From an uncultured Muribaculaceae bacterium (lineage in GTDB: Bacteria > Bacteroidota > Bacteroidia > Bacteroidales > Muribaculaceae), in contig CAJUJB010000059.1 of assembly GCA_910586595.1 (NCBI GenBank), positions 1-14,077 of the forward strand: a stretch of 14,077 nt of DNA. Reading direction: 5' to 3'. Under the pieces are notes generated by a model. The model was not told the origin of the DNA. It saw only the letters and a program-made list of their open reading frames with translations, and ran no database searches. Of the stretch, positions 1 to 6,539 are shown piece after piece; within the stretch, counting starts at the first letter, position 1; every line of letters begins with the position of its first letter. The position numbers and the translations under genes are program-made.

Positions 1-359
1 CCCATGGCAGCCTCAGAGAAGCCTTTACAATAGGCGGGCGACGTATCGAAATAATTCACTCCATGCTCAAGGGCGTAATCGACCGAAGCATTTACGGCAT
101 CCTGATCAATGGCATCATTGTCAGAGCCGTCGCGCATGCCCACTGTCGGCAGGCGCATGCAGCCATAACCAAGTATCGAAACGCTGTCGCCCGTATTAGG
201 ATTGACGCGCATCGTCATAGGCCCGTCACCGGCATGGGATGAAGGGTCAGAGCCAGGTTTCGCACCGCACGACGCCAAAGCTCCTGCTGCTGAAAGTATA
301 CCTATATTGCGAAGGAAATGACGACGAGAGATGTCGGTTCCTTTATCTTTTCTTGCCAT
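1..359 (-). CDS. Exported aldo/keto reductase, N-terminal part (runs off left edge)
   Basis: Reading the minus strand from an ATG at 359-357 gives 119 residues before the window ends. Residues 11-16 are SRRHFL, a twin-arginine (Tat) type motif, followed by a hydrophobic stretch and a lipobox-like ALASC (Cys31), so the product looks like a Tat-exported lipoprotein. From residue 60 the sequence is aldo/keto reductase: GYGCMRLP near 65-71, then NYFDTSPAY, whose Asp105 and Tyr110 correspond to two members of the AKR catalytic tetrad (Asp, Tyr; Lys and His would lie beyond the edge). Related Bacteroidota proteins often carry a C-terminal 4Fe-4S domain, which cannot be seen here. The gene starts only four bases after the stop of the upstream polyferredoxin gene, so the two are almost certainly cotranscribed and may pass electrons between them. 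Substrate unknown. Confidence 0.85.
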   Translation of the reverse strand, partial: MARKDKGTDISRRHFLRNIGILSAAGALASCGAKPGSDPSSHAGDGPMTMRVNPNTGDSVSILGYGCMRLPTVGMRDGSDNDAIDQDAVNASVDYALEHGVNYFDTSPAYCKGFSEAAM

Positions 360-363
360 AGAA

Positions 364-1902
364 TTAAATGCGTTGATGTACTTCGAGACCTTCTACATAG
401 ATTGCCGCTTTATTCGACGACAACATGCCCGCGCGGCCCGACGGGCAATGGTATTCGCAGGATCCGCAACCAATGCAGAGACTCTCGTTCACCACAGGCC
501 GCATATTGCCATTCTCGCCTTTTACCATCACCACCGCCTCTACAGGGCAATGACGCTCACAATTACCGCAAGTCTGCCCATAAGCTGCCGAAATACATGT
601 AGCCGCATCTACAACCGCAATGCCCGTGCGCACCGAAGCCTTATCAGCAGCGGTGAATGGACGGATGGCACCGGTGGGGCATACTTCACCACATCGCGTA
701 CATTCGGGCCTGCAGAACCCGGAGGTAAAGACCATCACCGGCTGCATGAAGCCATCCAGAGATGTACCTGGCCGCAGCACTTCATTGGGGCATTCGCTCA
801 CGCAGAGCTGACAGGCCGTGCAGTGGCTCCGGAAGTGTGCAAGACTCGCCGCACCAGCAGGAACAGCAGTCTTCACATCGCCGCGTCGCTGTTTCTGCTT
901 GAGAGGAGCCAATCCACCGTCGGTGACCTTATCGGCCGCAAGAGCCACAGCAGATCCGGCGGCAATAGAAACACCTGTCAGAAAATGACGTCGGCTGGAA
1001 TTAATCTTAGCAGCGGTGTGTGATGATTCGCCTTTCGGAGCCAGCCGATAACTTATAGCCCCTTGAGAACAATTGTTAATGCAGTCCATACACACAACGC
1101 ACCGCGAATAGTCAATACGATGTTTCTTTGTATCTATGCACGATGCCTTGCATTTGCGTCCACAACTACCGCAGCGGTTACACTTATCGGTGTCTATCAC
1201 GGGTTTCAGGAGTGAATGACGGGATAATATGCCAAGAAATGTGCCGACCGGGCAGACGGTGTTGCAATATCCGCGGCCTGTGCGCCACGCAAAAACTACC
1301 GTAACGATCAAGGTCACCGCGGCCACTATAGCCACAGCTATGTTGAAATTCACCAATGCCGATGGCACTTGGTCGAATAAATATATATCATTTCCGGCAG
1401 CCGAAACAGCAAGGGAGCTCATGGCACCTCTCCAAATGGGTACAAGACCCTGACCGGCAATACGGCCATAAGCGCTGTAGGGGTCAAGTATGCCAGCAAA
1501 CGACATAGGAATTAAGCTCACCAGACCTGCTATTAACAGAAGTAAGAACAAGCCGAGGAAAATTACACGCCATAGCCGTTTGGCCGGAGCATATCGGTAC
1601 AATCCGACGCGGCGACGAGTCTTCGGAGCAAACCGACGTCGTAGCCATATGACAACATCCTGCAAGATGCCTAACGGGCAGATTACCGAGCAGTACAGGC
1701 GTCCGAAAAGAAGGGTCAATGCGGCAAGCAGAACGATTGCAAGCACATTCACCGCCAGAAGAGCCGGTACAAGTTGAATTTTGGCAAGCCAGGCAAGATA
1801 ATGCGCAGCAATACCTGTAAAATCAATGAATAGAAAGGTGAGAGCGAGTACACATAGCAATGCAACCGCCACTCTCAGAAACTTCAATGAGTGCGATTTC
1901 AT
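364..1902 (-). CDS. NapH/NapG-like fused membrane polyferredoxin (six 4Fe-4S motifs)
   Basis: 512 residues. The N-terminal half is NapH-like: membrane segments near 9-27, 43-66, 111-133 and 187-206, two CxxxCP motifs just after membrane segments (Cys71-Cys75, Cys213-Cys217), then two ferredoxin motifs (Cys241/244/247/251 and Cys268/271/274/278). Residues 303-308 then read SRRHFL followed by a hydrophobic run to about 322, a Tat-like signal inside the chain. The rest is NapG-like with four cysteine clusters (361/364/367/371, 397/401/404/408, 436/445/448/452, 476/479/482/486). In the Nap system NapH and NapG are separate proteins that take electrons from quinol to periplasmic acceptors; here both appear joined. 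Expected site: inner membrane, with the C-terminal part possibly in the periplasm. No nitrate reductase gene is in view; the downstream partner is an aldo/keto reductase, so the real acceptor is open. Annotated relatives are usually just called 4Fe-4S binding protein. Confidence 0.88.
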   Translation of the reverse strand: MKSHSLKFLRVAVALLCVLALTFLFIDFTGIAAHYLAWLAKIQLVPALLAVNVLAIVLLAALTLLFGRLYCSVICPLGILQDVVIWLRRRFAPKTRRRVGLYRYAPAKRLWRVIFLGLFLLLLIAGLVSLIPMSFAGILDPYSAYGRIAGQGLVPIWRGAMSSLAVSAAGNDIYLFDQVPSALVNFNIAVAIVAAVTLIVTVVFAWRTGRGYCNTVCPVGTFLGILSRHSLLKPVIDTDKCNRCGSCGRKCKASCIDTKKHRIDYSRCVVCMDCINNCSQGAISYRLAPKGESSHTAAKINSSRRHFLTGVSIAAGSAVALAADKVTDGGLAPLKQKQRRGDVKTAVPAGAASLAHFRSHCTACQLCVSECPNEVLRPGTSLDGFMQPVMVFTSGFCRPECTRCGEVCPTGAIRPFTAADKASVRTGIAVVDAATCISAAYGQTCGNCERHCPVEAVVMVKGENGNMRPVVNESLCIGCGSCEYHCPSGRAGMLSSNKAAIYVEGLEVHQRI

Positions 1903-2007
1903 AATTCACTTCTAAGATCGAGGCGCTCAGATAAGGAAAATGAGTACGAGCACCAGGATGGTAAAAAGACTTTTGAGGTATGTCAGCATAACAAAAAAGA
2001 TATATCC

Positions 2008-2023
2008 TGTGGTATTTGCCACA
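2008..2023. promoter_or_regulatory. Imperfect palindrome at the predicted transcription start
   Basis: TGTGG-TATTTG-CCACA, a 5-bp inverted repeat with a 6-base spacer, lies immediately downstream of and touching the -7 box of the polyferredoxin operon promoter, so it covers the expected transcription start. Its place suits an operator for a dimeric repressor, or a hairpin at the mRNA 5' end. It is short and AT-flanked, so chance is possible. Confidence 0.3.
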
Positions 2024-2053
2024 AAATTACTCAAAAAGTATCATTATAGCAAA
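2022..2053 (-). promoter_or_regulatory. Bacteroidota sigma-ABfr type promoter of the polyferredoxin operon
   Basis: On the minus strand TTTG (2053-2050) and TAATTTTG (2029-2022) are separated by 20 bases. This fits the Bacteroidota -33 TTTG / -7 TAnnTTTG consensus exactly. Transcription would start near 2015, leaving a leader of roughly 110 bases before the ATG at 1902. Confidence 0.7.
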
Positions 2054-2126
2054 TTATTTGAGAATATCTGTTCAAATATTCTCCATAAGCCTGAAATACC
2101 CCTCTCTGCGTCAAAGCATAGATATT

Positions 2127-2158
2127 AAAACGATCGCCCGGCACAAGCCAGGCGATCG
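2127..2158 (-). terminator. Rho-independent terminator of the polysaccharide export pair
   Basis: The arms CGATCGCC (2131-2138) and GGCGATCG (2151-2158) pair perfectly, with a further GGC/GCC pairing inside around an ACAA loop. Read on the minus strand the hairpin is followed by TTTTAAT. It starts 20 bases after the stop of the autokinase gene and separates this unit from the polyferredoxin operon. Confidence 0.85.
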
Positions 2159-2178
2159 CATATGAGATAGAAGGGATA

Positions 2179-4590
2179 TTATTTCTTTGAGTCGTCCTTC
2201 TTGCTGGACACATAGCCGTATCCGTAAGTCTGGTTCTTGCGTCCGTACTGCCCGTAATGTCCATAGTAACCGTAGCGACGGTATACATAGGAATTAGATG
2301 AGATGTTCACACCGTTCAGCACGATATATACCGACGAGAATTTCTCGCCCTTGACAGCATCGTGGAGTACCTTAAGGCTACTCTTAGTTGAGTAATTGGC
2401 ACGTGTCACGTAGAGCTGCAGATCGGAATGACGCAGGATAAGGAAGGTATCCGAGATTACACCGATAGGAGCCGAGTCGATAATAACGTAGTCGAATTCA
2501 TTACGGAGCTCGCTCATAAGACGCGACATATTGGGCGACATGAGCAACTCATTAGGATTCGGAGGAACGGGGCCGGCAGGCAGAACGTAGAGATTCGAGT
2601 TCAGTTTAGTCTGAACGAGAAGTTTATCAACATCGTGTTCCTGTCCGGAAAGGAAGGTTGTCACACCACGCTGGTTGTTGAGGCCGAAGCGGTGGGCAAG
2701 CATAGGACGGCGCAAGTCCATACCGACAACTGCAACCTTCTTACCCATGAGCGCATAAGTCAGTGCGAGATTCGTGGCGATAAATGTCTTACCTTCACCT
2801 GAAACCGATGAAGTGATAAGAATCACCTTGCTGTCGACGCCAGAACGTGTAAACGATATATTATTGCGGAGGAGGCGGAAAAGCTCGGCTACAGGAGTTG
2901 AGACATTCTCTCCTACCACTACATCATCGTCTGATTTATTATCGCCTTTGCAGATCTCACCGAGGACAGGAACCTTGGTCAGACGCTCAAGTTCTTCCTT
3001 ATCGGTAAAGATGGGGAAAATAAGGCGACGGATATAGATGAACGCTGCGGGAATAAGCAGACCGAGAAGGAAGCCGGCAGCGAAGACAAGCATACGCTTG
3101 GGAGAAACGGGGCCTACACTGCCTACAGGGTCGTCGATCAGACGGGCGGTATTTGTGGCAAGAGTCTTCTGGAGGGCTATTTCTTCGCGGCGCTGAAGCA
3201 GGAAGGTGTAGATGTTGACCTTCACTTGCTGCTCGCGGAAAATCTCCTGGAAGCCTTTATCGACAGTAGGCGTCGAAGCGAGGGCACCGGCACTGCGGGT
3301 CTCGAGATTGCGGATGGAATTGCGTTGTGCGATGAGCGCACGCTTGGCAGTCTGAATATTCTGCAGTATGCGTACTTTATCGCGCGAAAGCTGCTGCTGC
3401 ATGCTTACGATAAGAGGATTATCGGGAGTCGAGCCTTCAAGCGCGCGGTTGAGCTGGCCGACCTTGAGGTTGTATTCTTCGATGACAGTGGTAATCGTAG
3501 GATTATTTACAGCCGCGGGGAGAGTCTCGTAAGTATCGGTAGCCGATACGATACGCTCAATCTCATCGAAAAGACGGAGGTCAGCCTCTATCGAAGCCAT
3601 TTCCTGCTCATAGGTACTCTGAAGAGTGAGGTTCAGGGTCGATTGAGCCTGAATGTCGGTCACGTTATGAGTCTGGCGATATTTCTGGAGACGGTTCTCC
3701 ACGTCTTTCAGTTCGTCATTGATCATAACCAGACGGTCGAGAATAAATGCTTCAGTCTGCACGGCCGAACGATTCTTATCCTCGATTATATCGCGGTTAT
3801 AGAAGTCAAGAAGAGCCTCGATAATATCGATTCCACGCTCAACCACTGTGGTGAGCAGGCTCACACGCATAATCTTCTCCGAATTCTTGGCAAATTCGAT
3901 TGAAAGATTTTTGGACAGCTCGGTCGCAACAGAACGGGGATTACGGATCGTGATTATTTCAGTTCCTTCAAGCGGAGCCACAGCCTGAGTCTGCGAAAGG
4001 ACAACTGTGCCCTGCGACAGCTGAATCTCGGCAGGAAGAGTAAGGCCATCGAAACTCTTTTTCTCTTCAACATCGTTGAAAGTAGTTACGGCTTTGACAT
4101 CGTACTTCCCATCACCGACAGCCTCAACTTTAAGTTCGATAGAGGCAGACAAGGCCTTCAACGACACAGAGTCGAGGTGGGCTGTAATCGCGTTGTCTTT
4201 ATACAGAGGGATGTTGCGGAAAGTACCTTTAGCCGCGTAGCTGTAGGAGAGGCCGAGAGAATCGACTATTTTGATAAGGTTATTCCGGGATTTGAGAACT
4301 TCAAGCTCGGTTTCGTCGATGTAGTTCTTCAAAGCCACCATCGGGTCAGCGGCAGCATTAAGACTGAAGGCATTCTGACCGCTGTTATGGTCTTCACTAA
4401 GGTAGATCGAAGCATCGACCTGATAGGTAGGAACACATGAGGCCAGATAGAAATAGGCCCCGACAAGGCATACAATTACCGATAGAACAAACCACTTCCA
4501 ATTAGCGAGGAAGGCGAGCAACAACCCTGTGGTATCGAATGACTCTTCCGACGTAACATCAATGTTGCTGTCAATATTTTCAGTAGCCAT
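2179..4590 (-). CDS. Wzc-like polysaccharide biosynthesis tyrosine autokinase
   Basis: 803 residues. Inner-membrane co-polymerase and BY-kinase that controls chain length and export of capsular or exopolysaccharide. Layout: cytoplasmic start, membrane helix near 33-52, a long periplasmic Wzz/GNVR-type region (about 53-498) with coiled-coil-like helices around 280-475, a second helix near 500-520, then the cytoplasmic kinase. The kinase has Walker A GEGKT (598-602), Walker A' VVGMDLRRP (621-629) and Walker B YVIIDSAP (701-708). The C-terminus is a tyrosine cluster, ten Tyr between 768 and 793, the usual autophosphorylation tail. The gene follows the export lipoprotein gene after six bases and ends at a terminator. 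Kinase and Wzz parts are in one chain, as in Proteobacterial Wzc and most Bacteroidota relatives. No frameshift or missing motif is visible. Confidence 0.95.
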   Translation of the reverse strand: MATENIDSNIDVTSEESFDTTGLLLAFLANWKWFVLSVIVCLVGAYFYLASCVPTYQVDASIYLSEDHNSGQNAFSLNAAADPMVALKNYIDETELEVLKSRNNLIKIVDSLGLSYSYAAKGTFRNIPLYKDNAITAHLDSVSLKALSASIELKVEAVGDGKYDVKAVTTFNDVEEKKSFDGLTLPAEIQLSQGTVVLSQTQAVAPLEGTEIITIRNPRSVATELSKNLSIEFAKNSEKIMRVSLLTTVVERGIDIIEALLDFYNRDIIEDKNRSAVQTEAFILDRLVMINDELKDVENRLQKYRQTHNVTDIQAQSTLNLTLQSTYEQEMASIEADLRLFDEIERIVSATDTYETLPAAVNNPTITTVIEEYNLKVGQLNRALEGSTPDNPLIVSMQQQLSRDKVRILQNIQTAKRALIAQRNSIRNLETRSAGALASTPTVDKGFQEIFREQQVKVNIYTFLLQRREEIALQKTLATNTARLIDDPVGSVGPVSPKRMLVFAAGFLLGLLIPAAFIYIRRLIFPIFTDKEELERLTKVPVLGEICKGDNKSDDDVVVGENVSTPVAELFRLLRNNISFTRSGVDSKVILITSSVSGEGKTFIATNLALTYALMGKKVAVVGMDLRRPMLAHRFGLNNQRGVTTFLSGQEHDVDKLLVQTKLNSNLYVLPAGPVPPNPNELLMSPNMSRLMSELRNEFDYVIIDSAPIGVISDTFLILRHSDLQLYVTRANYSTKSSLKVLHDAVKGEKFSSVYIVLNGVNISSNSYVYRRYGYYGHYGQYGRKNQTYGYGYVSSKKDDSKK

Positions 4591-4596
4591 AATGAA

Positions 4597-5445
4597 TTAT
4601 TTCGAAAGGTTAATGATACCGACTACAAGAGAGGCAAGCGAAGACATACCACCGACTACAGTAATTGTAGCCGCAATGGCGGGATTCATCTGCCAAGCCG
4701 AAGCACGGAGTGATTTATTGGGCACGACATAGATAAAGTCGTTCTGTTGCAGATTGTAATAAGGTGAGAGAAGCAGCGAATTATCGTGCAGATTGATGCG
4801 ATGGGCCTCACGGGTACCATCTGAATTGGTACGGTAAAGGAGAATATTCTCGCGGTCACCTTTGATGTCGAGGTCACCGGCCATAGAGATTGCCTCCAGG
4901 AAGGTCATACGCTCGTTTTTCGACTGGTAGACACCAGGAGTCTTTACAGCACCGGCTACAGTGACACGGAAATTCATAAGTCGGATGTCGACCGCAGGCT
5001 TCTCTGTAACGTATTTAGGATAAATCTCATTGCTGATCTTCTCGGCAACCTGAGCCTTTGTAAGACCTGCAACCTCAATTTTTCCGATAATCGGAAAATC
5101 GATGCAGCCGTCAGCGTTTACCAGATAATAATCGGTAGAGACGTCAAGAGTGGTGTTGCTATAGGTATTAGTTGAACGGGCAAGATCGCCAATGCGTCCT
5201 TCAGTATCAACATAACGACCCTTGTTGAACGGAGCCATCGCGGTCATATTCACGCCGGTGACTTGAATATTGAGCAGGTCGCCCACAGTTATGACGGGGT
5301 CTGGAACGTCCTGTGATTGTGCAAGTGTTTCTGCAGAGATCATCTCGGCTTCCACAAGATAGGGCACTTTTTTAGGCGCGGTACAGCCTACCATGAGGAT
5401 GGCAGCTACGGCTGAGATGACCAAGTTAAAGGTTAAACGTCTCAT
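4597..5445 (-). CDS. Wza-like polysaccharide export outer-membrane lipoprotein
   Basis: 282 residues. Residues 1-20 are a signal peptide ending in a lipobox (LMVG-Cys21), so the mature protein is a lipoprotein. A Poly_export (BexD/CtrA/VexA) domain spans about 50-158, starting VITVGDLLNIQVTG, and an SLBB-type segment spans about 161-240, starting VTVAGAVKTPGVYQ. The C-terminus (about 256-280) is hydrophobic with small residues, suiting a helix that crosses the outer membrane as in the Wza octamer. It should form the exit channel that works with the downstream autokinase. It is the first gene of its transcript; the promoter lies about 60 bases upstream. Shorter than E. coli Wza (about 380), as usual for this Bacteroidota group. 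Confidence 0.93.
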   Translation of the reverse strand: MRRLTFNLVISAVAAILMVGCTAPKKVPYLVEAEMISAETLAQSQDVPDPVITVGDLLNIQVTGVNMTAMAPFNKGRYVDTEGRIGDLARSTNTYSNTTLDVSTDYYLVNADGCIDFPIIGKIEVAGLTKAQVAEKISNEIYPKYVTEKPAVDIRLMNFRVTVAGAVKTPGVYQSKNERMTFLEAISMAGDLDIKGDRENILLYRTNSDGTREAHRINLHDNSLLLSPYYNLQQNDFIYVVPNKSLRASAWQMNPAIAATITVVGGMSSLASLVVGIINLSK

Positions 5446-5506
5446 CTATTGGGATATGGTGATGTAGTGTTATATCGGTTGAAGTTCACACTTTATTATG
5501 CGTCGG

Positions 5507-5538
5507 CAAAGTTACTTACTTTTTCTTAATTTTGCAAT
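5507..5538 (-). promoter_or_regulatory. Promoter of the polysaccharide export pair
   Basis: On the minus strand TAACTTTG (5514-5507) is a full match to TAnnTTTG. Twenty bases upstream is ATTG (5538-5535), three of four matches to the -33 TTTG. Transcription would start near 5500, giving a leader of about 55 bases. Confidence 0.6.
5527..5534 (+). promoter_or_regulatory. Candidate -7 box of the glycosylase-fold gene
   Basis: TAATTTTG matches TAnnTTTG on the plus strand, about 60 bases ahead of the ATG at 5597. No TTTG is seen at the -33 spacing, so this is weaker than the opposing promoter. It lies inside that promoter, between its -7 and -33 elements. Confidence 0.45.
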
Positions 5539-5596
5539 AAAAAACGTTATACAACCGTTTTTGGTTCAATAAACCACGTATTGCAACGACATTATC

Positions 5597-6214
5597 ATGA
5601 CAAATAATAACGATACCCAGGCTCCCCACGCCCCTGCTCCAATCGAAACACACCCATGGCAACCATGGATGCCGCCCGGTGCTAAAGTATTAATCATGGG
5701 CACCTTTCCGCCCGGATCGCACCGGTGGGCCATGGACTTTTACTACCCCAACCGCACCAACGACTTCTGGCGCGTGATGGGCATCATCTACGAAGGCTCT
5801 GCCGACGCATTTTATGACCGGACGAGCCGCCAATATAGGCTCGACGACATCAAGCGAATGCTCACACAACACGGAATAGCCTTGTCAGACACAGGACGCC
5901 GTATACGCCGGTTAAAAGGCAACGCATCCGACAAATTCCTCGAAATTGTCGAGCCAGCTCCATTGCTCCAGCTTCTGGCTGAGATGCCCGACTGCCGGGC
6001 GGTTGCCACCACCGGCGAGAAGGCTGCTCAGGTTGTGGCACAACTCACTGGCACGCCCCTGCCTGCCATCGGGCAGCCTATTGACTGGACAGCTCCAGAC
6101 GGACGCACAATCCGCTTATGGAGACTGCCTTCTACCTCGCGCGCCTACCCTCTCGCGCCTGAGAAAAAAGCCGAGGCATACAAGGCTTTTCTTAAAGATT
6201 CAGGCTGCTGCTGA
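5597..6214 (+). CDS. Uracil-DNA-glycosylase-fold protein (MUG-like superfamily)
   Basis: 205 residues. Motif 1 is VLIMGTFPPGS (31-41), followed by a family-typical block with YYPNRTNDFWRVMG (49-62), comparable to the HPxNRFW region of mismatch-specific glycosylases, and a closing motif LPSTSRAYP (177-185) at the place of the NPSG-type DNA-intercalating loop. This supports the UDG superfamily, whose members remove uracil or other damaged bases. The residue usually catalytic in motif 1 (Asp in family 1, Asn in MUG) is Phe37 here, so activity and substrate are uncertain. Single gene, divergent from the polysaccharide export pair, followed after about 30 bases by a hairpin. The first 20 residues are Pro- and His-rich and probably disordered; the ATG choice is reasonable as no in-frame start lies between the -7 box and 5597. 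Confidence 0.78.
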   Translation: MTNNNDTQAPHAPAPIETHPWQPWMPPGAKVLIMGTFPPGSHRWAMDFYYPNRTNDFWRVMGIIYEGSADAFYDRTSRQYRLDDIKRMLTQHGIALSDTGRRIRRLKGNASDKFLEIVEPAPLLQLLAEMPDCRAVATTGEKAAQVVAQLTGTPLPAIGQPIDWTAPDGRTIRLWRLPSTSRAYPLAPEKKAEAYKAFLKDSGCC

Positions 6215-6243
6215 CGACAATTTGCCTGACTTAACCCCAAAAG

Positions 6244-6272
6244 AACGGCCCGACGGAATCCGCCGGGCCGTT
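6244..6272 (+). terminator. Hairpin terminator after the glycosylase-fold gene
   Basis: AACGGCCCG (6244-6252) pairs with CGGGCCGTT (6264-6272), with an inner CGG-AAT-CCG stem. The plus-strand tail is only TTCCC, while the minus-strand tail is TTCTTTTG, so it may act in both directions and also catch read-through from the minus strand. Confidence 0.7.
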
Positions 6273-6299
6273 CCCACGTTTCAACTATTTATTTATGAG

Positions 6300-6353
6300 A
6301 GCCTTAGCATCCAGTATCACTACTCGATACTAAGGACGAGGGATGCTTTAGAG
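6300..6353. repeat. Nested inverted repeat in a non-coding stretch
   Basis: AGCATCC (6306-6312) pairs with GGATGCT (6341-6347), and directly inside it AGTATC (6313-6318) pairs with GATACT (6326-6331) around a 7-base loop; a 9-base bulge sits on the 3' side. Outer bases (TTA/TTTA, AGC/GCT) extend the pairing loosely. It lies between two terminators in the 325-base gap 6215-6539. I see no intact gene in that gap: minus-strand reading frames here are short and stop-ridden. It could be a dispersed intergenic repeat, a small RNA, or the remnant of a lost gene. Confidence 0.4.
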
Positions 6354-6467
6354 CTTTCTTTAGTAGTATAACAAGCACGAGCCGGAATTTACTATGTTAA
6401 AGACGTCAAAGAGTTTTAAAATCCATAGTCTGCTACCGTAGTGTGAGCGGCCACCTGCTTGACATAG

Positions 6468-6513
6468 AAAAAGCCTGGACAACCATTCAACAAAATACGA
6501 TGGTTGCCCAGGC
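6468..6513 (-). terminator. Rho-independent terminator of htpG
   Basis: GCCTGG-A-CAACCA (from 6473) pairs with TGGTTG-C-CCAGGC (to 6513), a 12-pair stem with one mismatch. Read on the minus strand it is followed at once by TTTTT (6472-6468). It starts 26 bases after the htpG stop codon. Confidence 0.9.
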
Positions 6514-6539
6514 GGTTTAGTATAGTGTACCTAAGTGGA

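Noticed and set aside
1940..2128. 62-residue plus-strand frame in the gap between the polyferredoxin operon and the export pair
   Set aside because: It runs across the minus-strand promoter, has no recognisable family and no plus-strand promoter box; the gap is explained by promoter and terminator.
5946..6371. 141-residue plus-strand frame overlapping the glycosylase-fold gene
   Set aside because: It overlaps the real gene in another frame, is rich in Arg/Pro/Leu from frame-shifted reading, and runs through the terminator hairpin.
6381..6402. CTATGTTAAAG resembles the XerD-side arm of a chromosomal dif site
   Set aside because: The other arm and spacer (AGCACGAGCCGG, AATTTA) do not resemble a XerC arm, so the match is too partial.
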